This document shows, piece by piece, positions 33,801-41,133 of a stretch of 64,000 nt of DNA (positions are counted from its first letter, which is position 1; each line of letters starts with the position of its first letter). The stretch comes from Lentihominibacter butyricus (GTDB lineage Bacteria; Bacillota; Clostridia; Peptostreptococcales; Anaerovoracaceae), in NCBI RefSeq assembly GCF_025567305.1, contig NZ_JAOQJP010000002.1, forward strand, positions 248,001 through 312,000. The letters are read 5' to 3'. The position numbers and the translations under genes are program-made. The notes under the pieces are model-generated. The model was not told where the DNA came from, ran no database searches, and saw nothing but the letters and a program-made list of their open reading frames with translations.

Positions 33801-34589
33801 CACGTCTTTTCTGATGTCGAGGTACTGTGCAAAGGCCTGCGCCACGAGTCTGCCGTAAGGGCTGTCATCGAAGCCGACTTCTTCGAGTGTCGTGTTGAAC
33901 GTGGTATGTCTGCAGTGGTCCGACCAGTATGTGTCGATGACTTTGAGCTCTGTCAGGGTCGGGTCTCTGCGCTCATCGCGCGCATAATATTCCTGCACGA
34001 ATTTTATATCTTCAGGGCTCATCGCAAAGCCCATCTCTTTTCTGTAGTCTTCGAGATCCGGTTCTCTCATCGTCCTGAAGCCTTTTATCACCGCGACGTC
34101 TTCAGGCACGGTCGTCTCCATCTCCAGATCCTGCGGCTTTTCATTCGCAGCGATCTGCGAGTCTACCGGATTCACGCAGTATTTCTTTATCGCTTCGAGG
34201 TCTGCGGCACTGATGTTTCCCTCAGGCACTATCACTCTTGCAAATTTTACAGTCGCGTCTGCTTCGGCGTTCATGAGCTTGATGCACTGTGACGCCGAGT
34301 CTGCTCTCTGGTCATACTGGCCCGGCAGGTATTCAACTGCGAAAAAAATAGCAGAACTCAGATCCACGGGCATCGTCTCTTCATACACGACGTCTATGGC
34401 AGGTTCTGCAAATACTGTAAATTTAGCCGCTTCATAAGTAGCGTCATCTATGCCGTCCATATCGTAACGGTTCAGGATCCTTATTCCTGATAGATCCTCG
34501 AGGTGTAAATTTTCCTTTACATCTGTAAAGAGTGCTTCGGCTTCTACATCAAAGCCTTTTTTCTTTTCAACGTAAATCCTTCTTACCAT
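30825..34589 (-). CDS. purL: Phosphoribosylformylglycinamidine synthase, large single-chain form
   Basis: Fourth step of purine synthesis: FGAR plus glutamine and ATP to FGAM. The 1254-residue chain is the fused PurL type with its own glutaminase. The synthase part carries TYWSDHCRHTTF (~235), MFKNETHNHPTEIEPFGGAATC-type motif (as FKNETHNHPTEI) and ASFAITTVDAGDV. The C-terminal class-I glutaminase (~980-1254) has nucleophile Cys ~1096 in LGICNGFQ and the VSHGEGRF His-Glu pair. First gene of the operon, with promoter and PurBox-like operator upstream. As it carries its own glutaminase, it contrasts with the Cys-less PurF downstream. Confidence 0.97.
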   Translation of the reverse strand: MVRRIYVEKKKGFDVEAEALFTDVKENLHLEDLSGIRILNRYDMDGIDDATYEAAKFTVFAEPAIDVVYEETMPVDLSSAIFFAVEYLPGQYDQRADSASQCIKLMNAEADATVKFARVIVPEGNISAADLEAIKKYCVNPVDSQIAANEKPQDLEMETTVPEDVAVIKGFRTMREPDLEDYRKEMGFAMSPEDIKFVQEYYARDERRDPTLTELKVIDTYWSDHCRHTTFNTTLEEVGFDDSPYGRLVAQAFAQYLDIRKDVYGDRDKNLCLMDMACIGAKYLKKHGKADDLDESEEINACSIKVRAKIDGREDDWLVMFKNETHNHPTEIEPFGGAATCLGGAIRDPLSGRVYVYQAMRVTGAADPRTPVEDTLSGKLPQRKITTEAAHGYSSYGNQIGLATGLVDEVYHDNYVAKRMEIGAVVGAAPADHVIRKVPQKGDVIILVGGRTGRDGCGGATGSSKEHTEESILQCGAEVQKGNPPVERNIQRLFRRKEVATLIKRCNDFGAGGVSVAIGELADGLEINLDLVPKKYEGLDGTELAISESQERMAVVVDADKEQEFIKYAAEENLEATTVAEVTDTNRVRMYWREKCILDLSRDFLNTNGAQQFAKAFAADPKAVKESAGELADVLVETKTKEQLLTDLNCCSKKGLIERFDSTIGAATVLMPLGGKYQLTPAAGMAAKLPVTEGETETATIMSYGFDPELAMRSPFHGALYAVIDSVTKIAAMGGDYRKIRLTFQEYFEKLGEDPARWGKPMAALLGALRVQKELEIPAIGGKDSMSGTFMDIDVPPTLASFAITTVDAGDVVSPEFKFAGSTLVALTSPVDKDGVIDFEIYRNNMLKVRELAAAGKLLAADAIGRGGLYMTLVKMAVGNRIGADVSVEGDMLSPMFGSMVIEIPAGEDVDSLMAGAVYAVLGKTNVSGSLVINGEAEDLAEITAKWQEPEESVFPVRTADQRGGIDKTPVAQPFFTQRNMTGPLVKVAKPRVVIPAFPGTNCEMDSARAFRKAGAEADIHIIRNLTTAQLEDSIKELGQKIRTSQIIMIPGGFSGGDEPDGSAKFITAVFRNPGIKDAVAELLEKRDGLMLGICNGFQALIKLGLVPYGKITDGTENSPTLTYNRIGRHASCLVRTGVTSVKSPWLAGVSVGDVFTIPVSHGEGRFIASEEVLQQLAANGQIATQYVGFDGKPSMDIAFNPNGSAMAIEGITSPDGRVFGKMGHSERIGRDLYKNVLGEKDQKIFESGVKYFK

Positions 34590-34649
34590 CGAATTTGTCC
34601 TTTCCAGATCATTAAAAACGTTTATTTCGTAAATTTATATCATACGCTA

Positions 34650-34678
34650 ATGTTAGCACTTTCGACTGAATTTATCAA
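34650..34678 (-). promoter_or_regulatory. Promoter of the purine operon
   Basis: Minus-strand TTGATA (34673-34678), 17-bp spacer, TAACAT (34650-34655), ~60 bp upstream of the purL ATG. Confidence 0.7.
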
Positions 34679-34710
34679 TTGTATTCGCAAAAAAAGTTAA
34701 ATTTTCACGC

Positions 34711-34758
34711 AAAACTCGAATGTATATCTCGTTCTTTTTGTTTATAGTTCGTATTTTT
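34711..34758 (-). promoter_or_regulatory. PurBox-like inverted operator upstream of purL
   Basis: Two inverted elements flank a ~16-bp spacer: minus-strand AAAATACGAACTATA and, inverted, TATACATTCGAGTTTT. They resemble the paired PurBoxes (CGAAC core) bound by Bacillus-type PurR, with similar spacing, and lie upstream of the -35. PRPP-responsive repression is inferred; the second box matches the consensus less well. Confidence 0.5.
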
Positions 34759-34976
34759 AGAGAGCAGTGCAACGCGTCGGCTCTGTTTTCTGAAGATTCC
34801 GTCTCATTTGCCGAACAAGCTCGATTTTTCTGTCTCATGCGACTGACACACTCTTTTCAAGATTTCTTCACATATATAACTCCAAATCGGCATAATGCCC
34901 TGTTATTATATAATCACTCCAAAAGAGGAAAACAAACACCTCTCCTAAATAAATAGTAAATTAGTGTGATGACAGC
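34759..34976. other. Upstream region of purine operon, nothing recognised
   Basis: No gene or known riboswitch is seen. In particular, no purine, PRPP or ZTP aptamer pattern was found between the cysK terminator and the PurBox-like sites. Confidence 0.5.
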
Positions 34977-35013
34977 AAAAGAGCTGCCGGGGCAAGTCCC
35001 AGGCAGCTCTTTT
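34977..35013 (-). terminator. Terminator of the phosphatase-cysK transcript
   Basis: AAAAGAGCTGCC pairs with GGCAGCTCTTTT around a 13-nt loop. The stem ends in T-runs on both strands and lies 20 bp after the cysK stop. Confidence 0.9.
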
Positions 35014-35033
35014 GTTTGCGTTAAAAATACATA

Positions 35034-35951
35034 TTAAAATATGCTCAGATAGCGTTCGCCTGTATCCGGCAGTACAACGACTATCCTCTTGCCTGCGTTT
35101 TCAGGTCTTGCTGCGACCTGTCCTGCCGCGTATACCGCAGCGCCGGCCGAAACTCCGACCAGCAGGCCTTCTGTCTTCGCGAGCGCTTTCATCGTTTCGA
35201 GCGCGTCGTCGTCGGTGACGGTTATGACTTCGTCCATGAGCTTCACTTCCAGCACTTCAGGGATGAAGTTCGCGCCTATTCCCTGGATCTTGTGCGGGCC
35301 GGCCTTGCCTTCTGTCACCAGCGGCGATGATGCGGGTTCCACGCCGATCACTCTGATGTCAGGATTTTTTTCCTTGAGGTATCTGCCGACGCCTGTTACT
35401 GTGCCGCCCGTTCCGAATGTCGCGATGAAGATATCCACATTTCCATCTGTCGCTTCCCAGATCTCCGGCGCAGTCGTCTCATAGTGCGCCTGCGGATTTG
35501 CAGGGTTCTCGAACTGCCCTGCTATGATGCTGCCCGGGATCTCTTTTGCCAGTGCCTCGGCTTTTTCCACGCTGCCCTTCATGCCTTCGTTCTTGTCAGT
35601 CAGGACGAGCTCGGCACCCAGTGCTGCCAGCAGCTTGCGCCTTTCCAGACTCATGCTCTCCGGCATCACCATGACAGCTTTGTATCCGCGCGCAGCGGCC
35701 GTCATCGCGATACCCACGCCTGTGTTGCCGCTCGTCGGCTCTATTATCGTGCCGCCCGGCTTGAGCCTGCCGCTTTTTTCCGCCTCGATGACCATATTGT
35801 ATCCTACTCTGTCCTTGATGCTGCCCGCCGGATTGAACATCTCGACTTTTGCAACGATCTCTGCGCCTGCTCCGAAGCGTTCCTCCATCTTGTGGAGCCT
35901 GAGCAGCGGCGTGTTTCCTATAAGCTGTGTGACTGTGTCTTTGATATCCAT
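35034..35951 (-). CDS. cysK: Cysteine synthase A (O-acetylserine sulfhydrylase)
   Basis: PLP enzyme making cysteine from O-acetylserine and sulfide. 305 residues, typical. NPAGSIKDRVG holds the PLP Lys, EPTSGNTGVGIAM binds the PLP/substrate carboxylate, and GTGGTVTGVGRYL binds the PLP phosphate. The C-terminus ends in DTGERYLSIF, close to the classic Ile-terminated peptide partner region. The start at 35951 (MDIKDTVTQLIGNTP) has AGGAGG and matches the family; the longer frame to 36125 runs into the preceding gene. Co-transcribed with the histidine phosphatase 29 bp upstream. Confidence 0.96.
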   Translation of the reverse strand: MDIKDTVTQLIGNTPLLRLHKMEERFGAGAEIVAKVEMFNPAGSIKDRVGYNMVIEAEKSGRLKPGGTIIEPTSGNTGVGIAMTAAARGYKAVMVMPESMSLERRKLLAALGAELVLTDKNEGMKGSVEKAEALAKEIPGSIIAGQFENPANPQAHYETTAPEIWEATDGNVDIFIATFGTGGTVTGVGRYLKEKNPDIRVIGVEPASSPLVTEGKAGPHKIQGIGANFIPEVLEVKLMDEVITVTDDDALETMKALAKTEGLLVGVSAGAAVYAAGQVAARPENAGKRIVVVLPDTGERYLSIF

Positions 35952-35980
35952 TTTTCTCCTCCTCACTCGAAAATCAGAAA

Positions 35981-36601
35981 TCAGAATTTCTCTACTCCCA
36001 GAACGTCCTCGTCCTCCATGTAAAGTATGTATCCGTGGCCCGGATCCGGGATCCACCTGTAAAAGTTGTCTTTTATTTTCGGGTAGATGCTTTCCAGTAT
36101 CGCCGATATCGTGCCGCCGTGGCATACGATTATGGAAAGTGCCTCTTCGCTTTTGTGTCTCATGGAAAGCACTTTCAGCATGTGTTTTTTCTCGAAATCG
36201 TCAAAGCCTCTGACGATCCTCTTGTAAAACGCCTGCAGGCTTTCGCCGTTCGGCGGTGACAGTGTGCCCAGCTTGTCGGCTTTCCATGTCTGATAATGGT
36301 CAAGCACTTTGAGTTCGCCATGGCTCTTCATCTCATAATCTCCGAAGTTCATTTCCTTGAGCTGCGGCAGTATCTCGTGCTCTCTTTTTCCGTATATGAT
36401 CTCCATCGTCTGTTCCGTGCGCCTGAGTCCCGTCGTGTAAAAGTCGGCGTTGCTGCCGTCGGGGTATATGCCTCGCTCCACGAGTCCTTTCAGCGATGCG
36501 ATGCCTTCCTCCGCCAGCGGGATATCGGCATGTCCGTAATATAGCCTGTGTTTGTTTCCTTCTGTAATACCATGCCTTATCAGGCATATCTTGGATCTCA
36601 T
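35981..36601 (-). CDS. Histidine phosphatase family (phosphoglycerate mutase-like)
   Basis: A 206-residue branch-1 histidine phosphatase. The phosphohistidine motif is LIRHGITEGN near residue 7, with FYTTGLRRTEQTMEI (second Arg) and ICHGGTISAI-type C-terminal His (VCHGGTISAILE). Members remove phosphate from sugars, cofactor precursors or proteins. No sequence feature indicates the substrate here. The start at 36601 (MRSKICLIRHG) gives the standard length; the ribosome site is weak (AGGTAAG). The gene lies upstream of cysK, likely in one transcript. Confidence 0.85.
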   Translation of the reverse strand: MRSKICLIRHGITEGNKHRLYYGHADIPLAEEGIASLKGLVERGIYPDGSNADFYTTGLRRTEQTMEIIYGKREHEILPQLKEMNFGDYEMKSHGELKVLDHYQTWKADKLGTLSPPNGESLQAFYKRIVRGFDDFEKKHMLKVLSMRHKSEEALSIIVCHGGTISAILESIYPKIKDNFYRWIPDPGHGYILYMEDEDVLGVEKF

Positions 36602-36760
36602 GTGAATCTTACCTGCTTTCCTGTGATAAAAAACGCTCTCCTGTGACTTCCGGCGGCCGAAACTATGATCGTCCGCGGCGCCCCGCCCGCAGAAGCTATG
36701 AATAATAGAACAAAAGTGGCTTCGCCACATATTTTCGTATGAAAATTTTGTTGATATTCA

Positions 36761-36784
36761 GGAAATATCGAAAGCGATATTTCC
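36761..36784. repeat. GGAAATATCG hairpin, repeat family copy
   Basis: GGAAATATCG pairs with CGATATTTCC around AAAG. Similar stems lie at 5305-5328 and 51180-51205. Confidence 0.6.
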
Positions 36785-36866
36785 TACATAATAACATAAA
36801 TCCCGGCATCTAGGAAGCCATGACATCAGAAATGTGACCGCCGGGAGATGCTGACGCGGGGCGATA

Positions 36867-36954
36867 CATAGAGGCGGGCGCAGGGGCGAAACGGGACATT
36901 GACGCTCGCATAGAGATGGGATGACAGTACGGCAGTGCATAGAGGCGGGCGCAG
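36867..36954. repeat. Direct repeat CATAGAGGCGGGCGCAG, two copies 71 bp apart
   Basis: Identical 17-mers at 36867-36883 and 36938-36954, with a partial third (CGCATAGAG) at 36908. The surrounding DNA, 36602-37412, contains no supported gene. It also holds TATGCAT/TTTATGC-type repeats near 37269-37315 and TTTCGTAA/TTACGAAA at ~37183 and ~37352. Confidence 0.5.
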
Positions 36955-37412
36955 AGAGGCGGTGCTACAGCGAGAGTTACCGGAAGGTGCCGAAGAGCAC
37001 AATGACAATGTGACATGCAGGAGTGTGAAAAATCTGATATGATTTCCGCTGCCTTTATACGCGTATTATGCATTCGCTTTTTAGATTCCGGATTGCGATC
37101 GAAATGTGAAATATATAAAAATCGCGCCCGGCAGAGATGTTTTAATACAGTGCGTTGTACTTTTTTGAAGCGATTCCAACAGATTTCGTAACACGGCTTT
37201 TAGCCGGCCAAATCCTCACTTAAGGAACTGCCGTTTATTTGAGATATGAAGGATTTTTAATACTTTCTATGCATATTTATGCGTTTATCATTCATTTTAT
37301 GCAGAATAATTGCATATACATTTTTTCCCAAACAAGCACTATTACGAAACCACCCGAAATAGCGAGTATTTTATACAATTGCCTTTTTTAGCATCTTTAC
37401 ATCGAATCCGAT

Positions 37413-37441
37413 TTGGCAACTGCGCCATGATTTGATATAAT
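37413..37441 (+). promoter_or_regulatory. Promoter of the DMT permease-larE-mazG operon
   Basis: TTGGCA (37413-37418), 17-bp spacer, TATAAT (37436-37441). The 5' leader is ~215 nt and includes repeat array C. Confidence 0.75.
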
Positions 37442-37540
37442 GGTTCCAATATTCTTCCGTCGCTCAAGCGTCCTGTAAATAACTGCAAACGAAACACTGC
37501 AGCTTTGCATATACTAAAACTGCAGACTTTACATACGCCG

Positions 37541-37644
37541 GCGGAAATACCACAAGGGTGTAACCTGATGTCGATCTTCGATCGACAAACTAATGAACCA
37601 CCACAGGGGTGTAACCTGAATGTCGATCTTCGATCGACAAACTA
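37541..37644 (+). repeat. Array C: two two-hairpin units before the DMT permease
   Basis: Plus-strand units at 37541-37592 and 37593-37644. Both second stems are GTCGATC/GATCGAC. First stems are TACC/GGGT-like and CACC/GGTG. The array ends in ATGAAAGGA, the permease ribosome site. The first unit has GGAAA in place of ATGAA. Confidence 0.8.
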
Positions 37645-37661
37645 ATGAAAGGATAGCTGAT

Positions 37662-38639
37662 ATGAATAAAAAACTGCGTGGAGATCTGATGCTGATACTT
37701 GCTGCTATGATCTGGGGAAGCGCTTTCGTGGCCCAAAAGAGCGGCGCTGACCTGATGGGCCCGATAGCATTCAACGGTATACGCATACTGATCGGAGGAC
37801 TTGTACTGCTTCCGGTAATAAGCATAATGGACCGGCTCAAGGGAAGAACAAATACCGGAGCTGAAGGTGGTGCTGCTATGTCCATGACAAAGGAAGAAAA
37901 ACGTGCCGCATGGAAAAATGCACTCAAGGGCGGCATACTGTGCGGACTTGCACTTGCAACAGCAGCCGGTCTGCAGCAGCTGGGGATCTGCTACACGACA
38001 GCAGGCAAGGCTGGTTTCATAACTGCGCTTTACGTGGTGATCGTACCGATTTTCGGGCTGGTTTTTCTCAAAAAGAAAGTGCGCCCCGTGATCTGGCTCT
38101 GCGTCATCGCATCTGCCATAGGACTGTATCTGCTCTGCATCCCTTCAGGCGGCGGATTCTCCCATCTCAACAAGGGAGATATGATCATGCCGATATGTGC
38201 GATCATGTTCGCTATGCATATACTTATCATTGACAACTTTTCACCGAAAGCCGACGGCGTGCGTCTTTCGTGCATACAGTTCCTGACCGCAGGTATCGTT
38301 TCGCTCTGCTTCATATGGCTGGATCCGCTTATCGGATTTTCCCTGCCGACACTGGATGCTGTGCTCTCAAACTGGCTGCCGCTGATCTACACCGGCGTAC
38401 TTTCATGCGGCGTGGCATACACTTTCCAGATAATCGCGCAGGCCGATACAGATCCGACCGTCGCATCGATGATACTCTGCCTCGAATCTGTATTCGCAGT
38501 GATCGCAGGAATGCTGCTGCTCGGGGAAAGCATGGACATACGCGAGATCATCGGCTGTGTCATCATGTTCGCGGCGATCGTAGTCGCACAGCTTCCGGAG
38601 AAGCCTAAAGCTGGGCCTGCAGTGACATCAGAAGAATAG
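37662..38639 (+). CDS. EamA-family (DMT superfamily) permease
   Basis: A 325-residue inner-membrane transporter with ten predicted helices in two EamA repeats. The first contains LMLILAAMIWGSAFVAQ, the second starts around GDMIMPICAIMFAMHILIID. GYCYTT-like YTTAGKAGFITALYVVIVPIFG and AQADTDPTVASMILCLESVFAVIAG are conserved DMT segments. Substrates of this family include amino acids, nucleosides and other metabolites and cannot be assigned here. A cytoplasmic loop at ~60-85 holds a Gly/Lys-rich stretch. The start at 37662 follows array C and a GGAT site. larE follows after 9 bp. Confidence 0.87.
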   Translation: MNKKLRGDLMLILAAMIWGSAFVAQKSGADLMGPIAFNGIRILIGGLVLLPVISIMDRLKGRTNTGAEGGAAMSMTKEEKRAAWKNALKGGILCGLALATAAGLQQLGICYTTAGKAGFITALYVVIVPIFGLVFLKKKVRPVIWLCVIASAIGLYLLCIPSGGGFSHLNKGDMIMPICAIMFAMHILIIDNFSPKADGVRLSCIQFLTAGIVSLCFIWLDPLIGFSLPTLDAVLSNWLPLIYTGVLSCGVAYTFQIIAQADTDPTVASMILCLESVFAVIAGMLLLGESMDIREIIGCVIMFAAIVVAQLPEKPKAGPAVTSEE

Positions 38640-38648
38640 GGGAAGACA

Positions 38649-39560
38649 ATGGATAAAACCGGACAGAAAAATGAACAGACAAGCAAGATGCCCGGCTCCG
38701 ACAGCACTGGCACAACGCTTGAATCAAAACTCGAAAAACTCGGTTCCATACTCAGCGGATACGGAAAAATGACCGTTGCGCTGTCGGGAGGCGTCGACAG
38801 CGCCTTCCTGCTTTGCTTCGCATATAAAATATGGCACGATGACCGCATCGCTGCCCTGACTGCCTCCGGCCCGCACTTTGCACCTGACGAAACCGAATAC
38901 TCCGCAGCGCTTTGCAAAAAACTCGGCATATCGCACGAGCTGATCCCGGTGGATCACATACTGCCGCTGATCGAGGACAACCCGGTCGACCGCTGCTACG
39001 TATGCAAAAAGGCGATTTTTTCGTCGATCAAAAAGCTCACGGATGAGCAGGGGCGTGTCCTGGCCGACGGAACGAACCTCGACGACATGAGCGATTACAG
39101 ACCGGGGCACAAAGCACTGCAGGAGCTCAAGGTCGCCAGTCCGCTCAAGGAAGCCGGGCTCACGAAACAGGAGATCCGAACGGCTTTACATCAGCTGGCT
39201 GAAAGCGATCCGCTGATAAAGCAGGCGCTGACCGTGCCGTCGCCGAGCGGCAGCATCCCGATGTGGGAAAAGCCTGCGTTTGCATGCCTCGCATCCAGGA
39301 TCCCTTACGGCGAGCAGATAACTCGCGAAAAGCTTGCAGCTGTATACAAGGCCGAATCATATCTGAGAGGTCTGGGGTTCACTCAGCTGCGCGTACGCCA
39401 TCACGGTGACGTGGCCAGGATCGAAGTCCTGCCTGAAGACCGCAGCCGTTTTTATGATGAGGCTTTCATGGATATGGTGAATGAAGAGATAAAAAAATGC
39501 GGCTTCAAATTCGCCGCGCTCGATCTGGGCGGATACAGAATGGGCAGCCTGAACGGCTGA
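38649..39560 (+). CDS. larE: ATP-dependent sacrificial sulfur transferase LarE
   Basis: LarE donates sulfur to the biosynthesis of the nickel-pincer nucleotide used by lactate racemase-type enzymes. The protein has 303 residues: PP-loop VALSGGVDSAFLL, then DRCYVCKKAIF, LADGTNLDDMSDYRPG, and KPAFACLASRIPYGE with the Cys equivalent to the sacrificial one of Lactobacillus LarE. The C-terminus FTQLRVRHHGDVARIEV is typical. LarB, LarC and LarA are not in this window, so either they are elsewhere or this serves another sulfur transfer. It is in an operon with the DMT permease and mazG. Confidence 0.9.
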   Translation: MDKTGQKNEQTSKMPGSDSTGTTLESKLEKLGSILSGYGKMTVALSGGVDSAFLLCFAYKIWHDDRIAALTASGPHFAPDETEYSAALCKKLGISHELIPVDHILPLIEDNPVDRCYVCKKAIFSSIKKLTDEQGRVLADGTNLDDMSDYRPGHKALQELKVASPLKEAGLTKQEIRTALHQLAESDPLIKQALTVPSPSGSIPMWEKPAFACLASRIPYGEQITREKLAAVYKAESYLRGLGFTQLRVRHHGDVARIEVLPEDRSRFYDEAFMDMVNEEIKKCGFKFAALDLGGYRMGSLNG

Positions 39561-39671
39561 GATCGTCCGCACTCGCACGCATCATAGCGCCATCGACAAA
39601 GGAGAAAGAGGTCCGATGCCTTACCGGCTATGAGGAAGGCCGACCATAAATAATCGCAACAGGAGGAAAAA

Positions 39672-40091
39672 ATGTCCGAAAACAAAAAATTCGATTACAA
39701 TGACACCAATATAAAATACAGTTTTGACGATTTCATCGAGATCATCGCGCAACTGCGCGCTCCGGGCGGATGCCCGTGGGATATCAAGCAGACCCACGAA
39801 TCGCTCAAAAAATGCCTGATCGAAGAGTCCGGCGAAGTCATCGACGCGATCGACAACAAAGATGACGTGAACCTTTGCGAGGAACTCGGCGATGTGCTCC
39901 TCCAGGTAGTCATGCATGCACAGATCGCAGCTGAAGAAGGCCGATTCACGATAGACGATGTGATCCAGGGCGTTTCCGAAAAAATGGTGCGCAGACACCC
40001 TCACGTATTCGGTGATGTGAAAGTCAGCTCCCCCGAGGAAAGCCTTGCGCTTTGGCAGGAGATCAAGAAAAAGGAAAAAGCCGAAGAGTAG
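39672..40091 (+). CDS. mazG: MazG nucleotide pyrophosphohydrolase, single domain
   Basis: Hydrolyses (d)NTPs to monophosphates, a house-cleaning activity. 139 residues, i.e. one MazG domain rather than the two-domain form. LRAPGGCPWDIKQTHESLK is the family start, KCLIEESGEVIDAI carries the ExxE and EELGDVLLQVVMHAQIA the ExxD metal-binding motifs, followed by KMVRRHPHVFG. A GGAGG site precedes the ATG. It ends 2 bp from the convergent nnrE gene. Confidence 0.93.
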   Translation: MSENKKFDYNDTNIKYSFDDFIEIIAQLRAPGGCPWDIKQTHESLKKCLIEESGEVIDAIDNKDDVNLCEELGDVLLQVVMHAQIAAEEGRFTIDDVIQGVSEKMVRRHPHVFGDVKVSSPEESLALWQEIKKKEKAEE

Positions 40092-40093
40092 CT

Positions 40094-41128
40094 TTACCAC
40101 ACTTCGACTTTCCACAAACGTTCCTCATCTATACCGATATCTGCGACCACTATCTTTCCGCAGTAAGGAGCTGCGAACTTCTGAAGATGCACCGGCTTCT
40201 TTGCATGAAAAGTCACAGTGCAGTGTGCTGAAACGCTTCTGGTTTCAAGCTCCTTCTCGTCGGTAAGGTCACCGCCAAGTCCGGATGGTATGTCGATCGC
40301 CACGACCATCGTGTCTTTGTGAGCGGGCAGATTCCCGGAATTTACCGAAAAGCTGTTTATATAGATCGCCGCTCTGAGGCCGTTACCTCTTAGCTTCCCG
40401 CGGAAACCGGTCCCGTAAATCGGGTCTACTATCACATCAGGGATCTCTTTCAGTTCCAGCAGTGCACGATCGTTCTCCACCATATCAGCAATGCTTATGC
40501 CGCGTTCCTTCAGCAGCTCAAAGTTGGTGATGCTGTTGGGAGTCTGCGGCGGACCGTCCACCAGCACGACTTTCACGGCATAGCCCTCATCGTGCAGAAG
40601 CCTTGCAACGACGAAGCCGTCTCCGCCGTTGTTTCCCTTGCCGCAGAAAATCAGCACTTTCTTCTGAAGACTGCGTTTGTCGACTCTGCTCACGAATCCG
40701 TTGCTGCCTTTTGTCATTATGTAAGCCGGTTTATCTTTCATGGCGCCCGCAGCACCTGCGTCACCGATGACCTTATCGAGCAAAGTGCCTGCCGGTGCAG
40801 TCTCTGCGACTTTTGCTTCCGGAATACCGGAGTTATCGCCGGCGGCCGTCATCGAAATGTCAGGCTTGCCCGTATATGCAGGCTTAGCAGAATTACCCGC
40901 ACCTTTACCCGGAGCGGCTGATACATCTTTGCCGGAAGAACCCGCACCCTGATCCCCGACAGACCCCGCACGCGTTATGATGCTCCTGTAGTCCACAGTT
41001 TCCATTATCACTTCAGCCGCGCGGGTACCTGCGTTTTCCATCATCTGATAATATGACAGTCCATCCTCGTCTGCTCTTCTTTCGAGGATCTTCATCTGAC
41101 CACATGTCACAAAATGTTCTCTGCCCAT
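40094..41128 (-). CDS. nnrE: NAD(P)H-hydrate epimerase (YjeF N-terminal domain) with large insert
   Basis: Repairs damaged NAD(P)H by epimerising its hydrate. The family fold is seen in TCGQMKILERRADEDGLSYYQMMENAG at the N-terminus (split here: CGQMKILERRADE, YQMMENAG), VLIFCGKGNNGGDGFVVARLL, VDPIYGTGFRG and VVAIDIPSGLGGD. The ADP-forming dehydratase domain (NnrD), often fused, is absent. At 344 residues it is far longer than the usual ~220 because of a low-complexity Gly/Ala/Lys/Ser-rich insert at ~54-146 between the first helix and the first strand. It starts 5 bp after the phosphohexomutase gene. Confidence 0.88.
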   Translation of the reverse strand: MGREHFVTCGQMKILERRADEDGLSYYQMMENAGTRAAEVIMETVDYRSIITRAGSVGDQGAGSSGKDVSAAPGKGAGNSAKPAYTGKPDISMTAAGDNSGIPEAKVAETAPAGTLLDKVIGDAGAAGAMKDKPAYIMTKGSNGFVSRVDKRSLQKKVLIFCGKGNNGGDGFVVARLLHDEGYAVKVVLVDGPPQTPNSITNFELLKERGISIADMVENDRALLELKEIPDVIVDPIYGTGFRGKLRGNGLRAAIYINSFSVNSGNLPAHKDTMVVAIDIPSGLGGDLTDEKELETRSVSAHCTVTFHAKKPVHLQKFAAPYCGKIVVADIGIDEERLWKVEVW

Positions 41129-41133
41129 GACAA

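Noticed and set aside
34590..34976. Purine riboswitch upstream of purL
   Set aside because: No paired loop sequences or conserved junction of purine or PRPP aptamers; the region fits a promoter plus PurBox-like sites instead.
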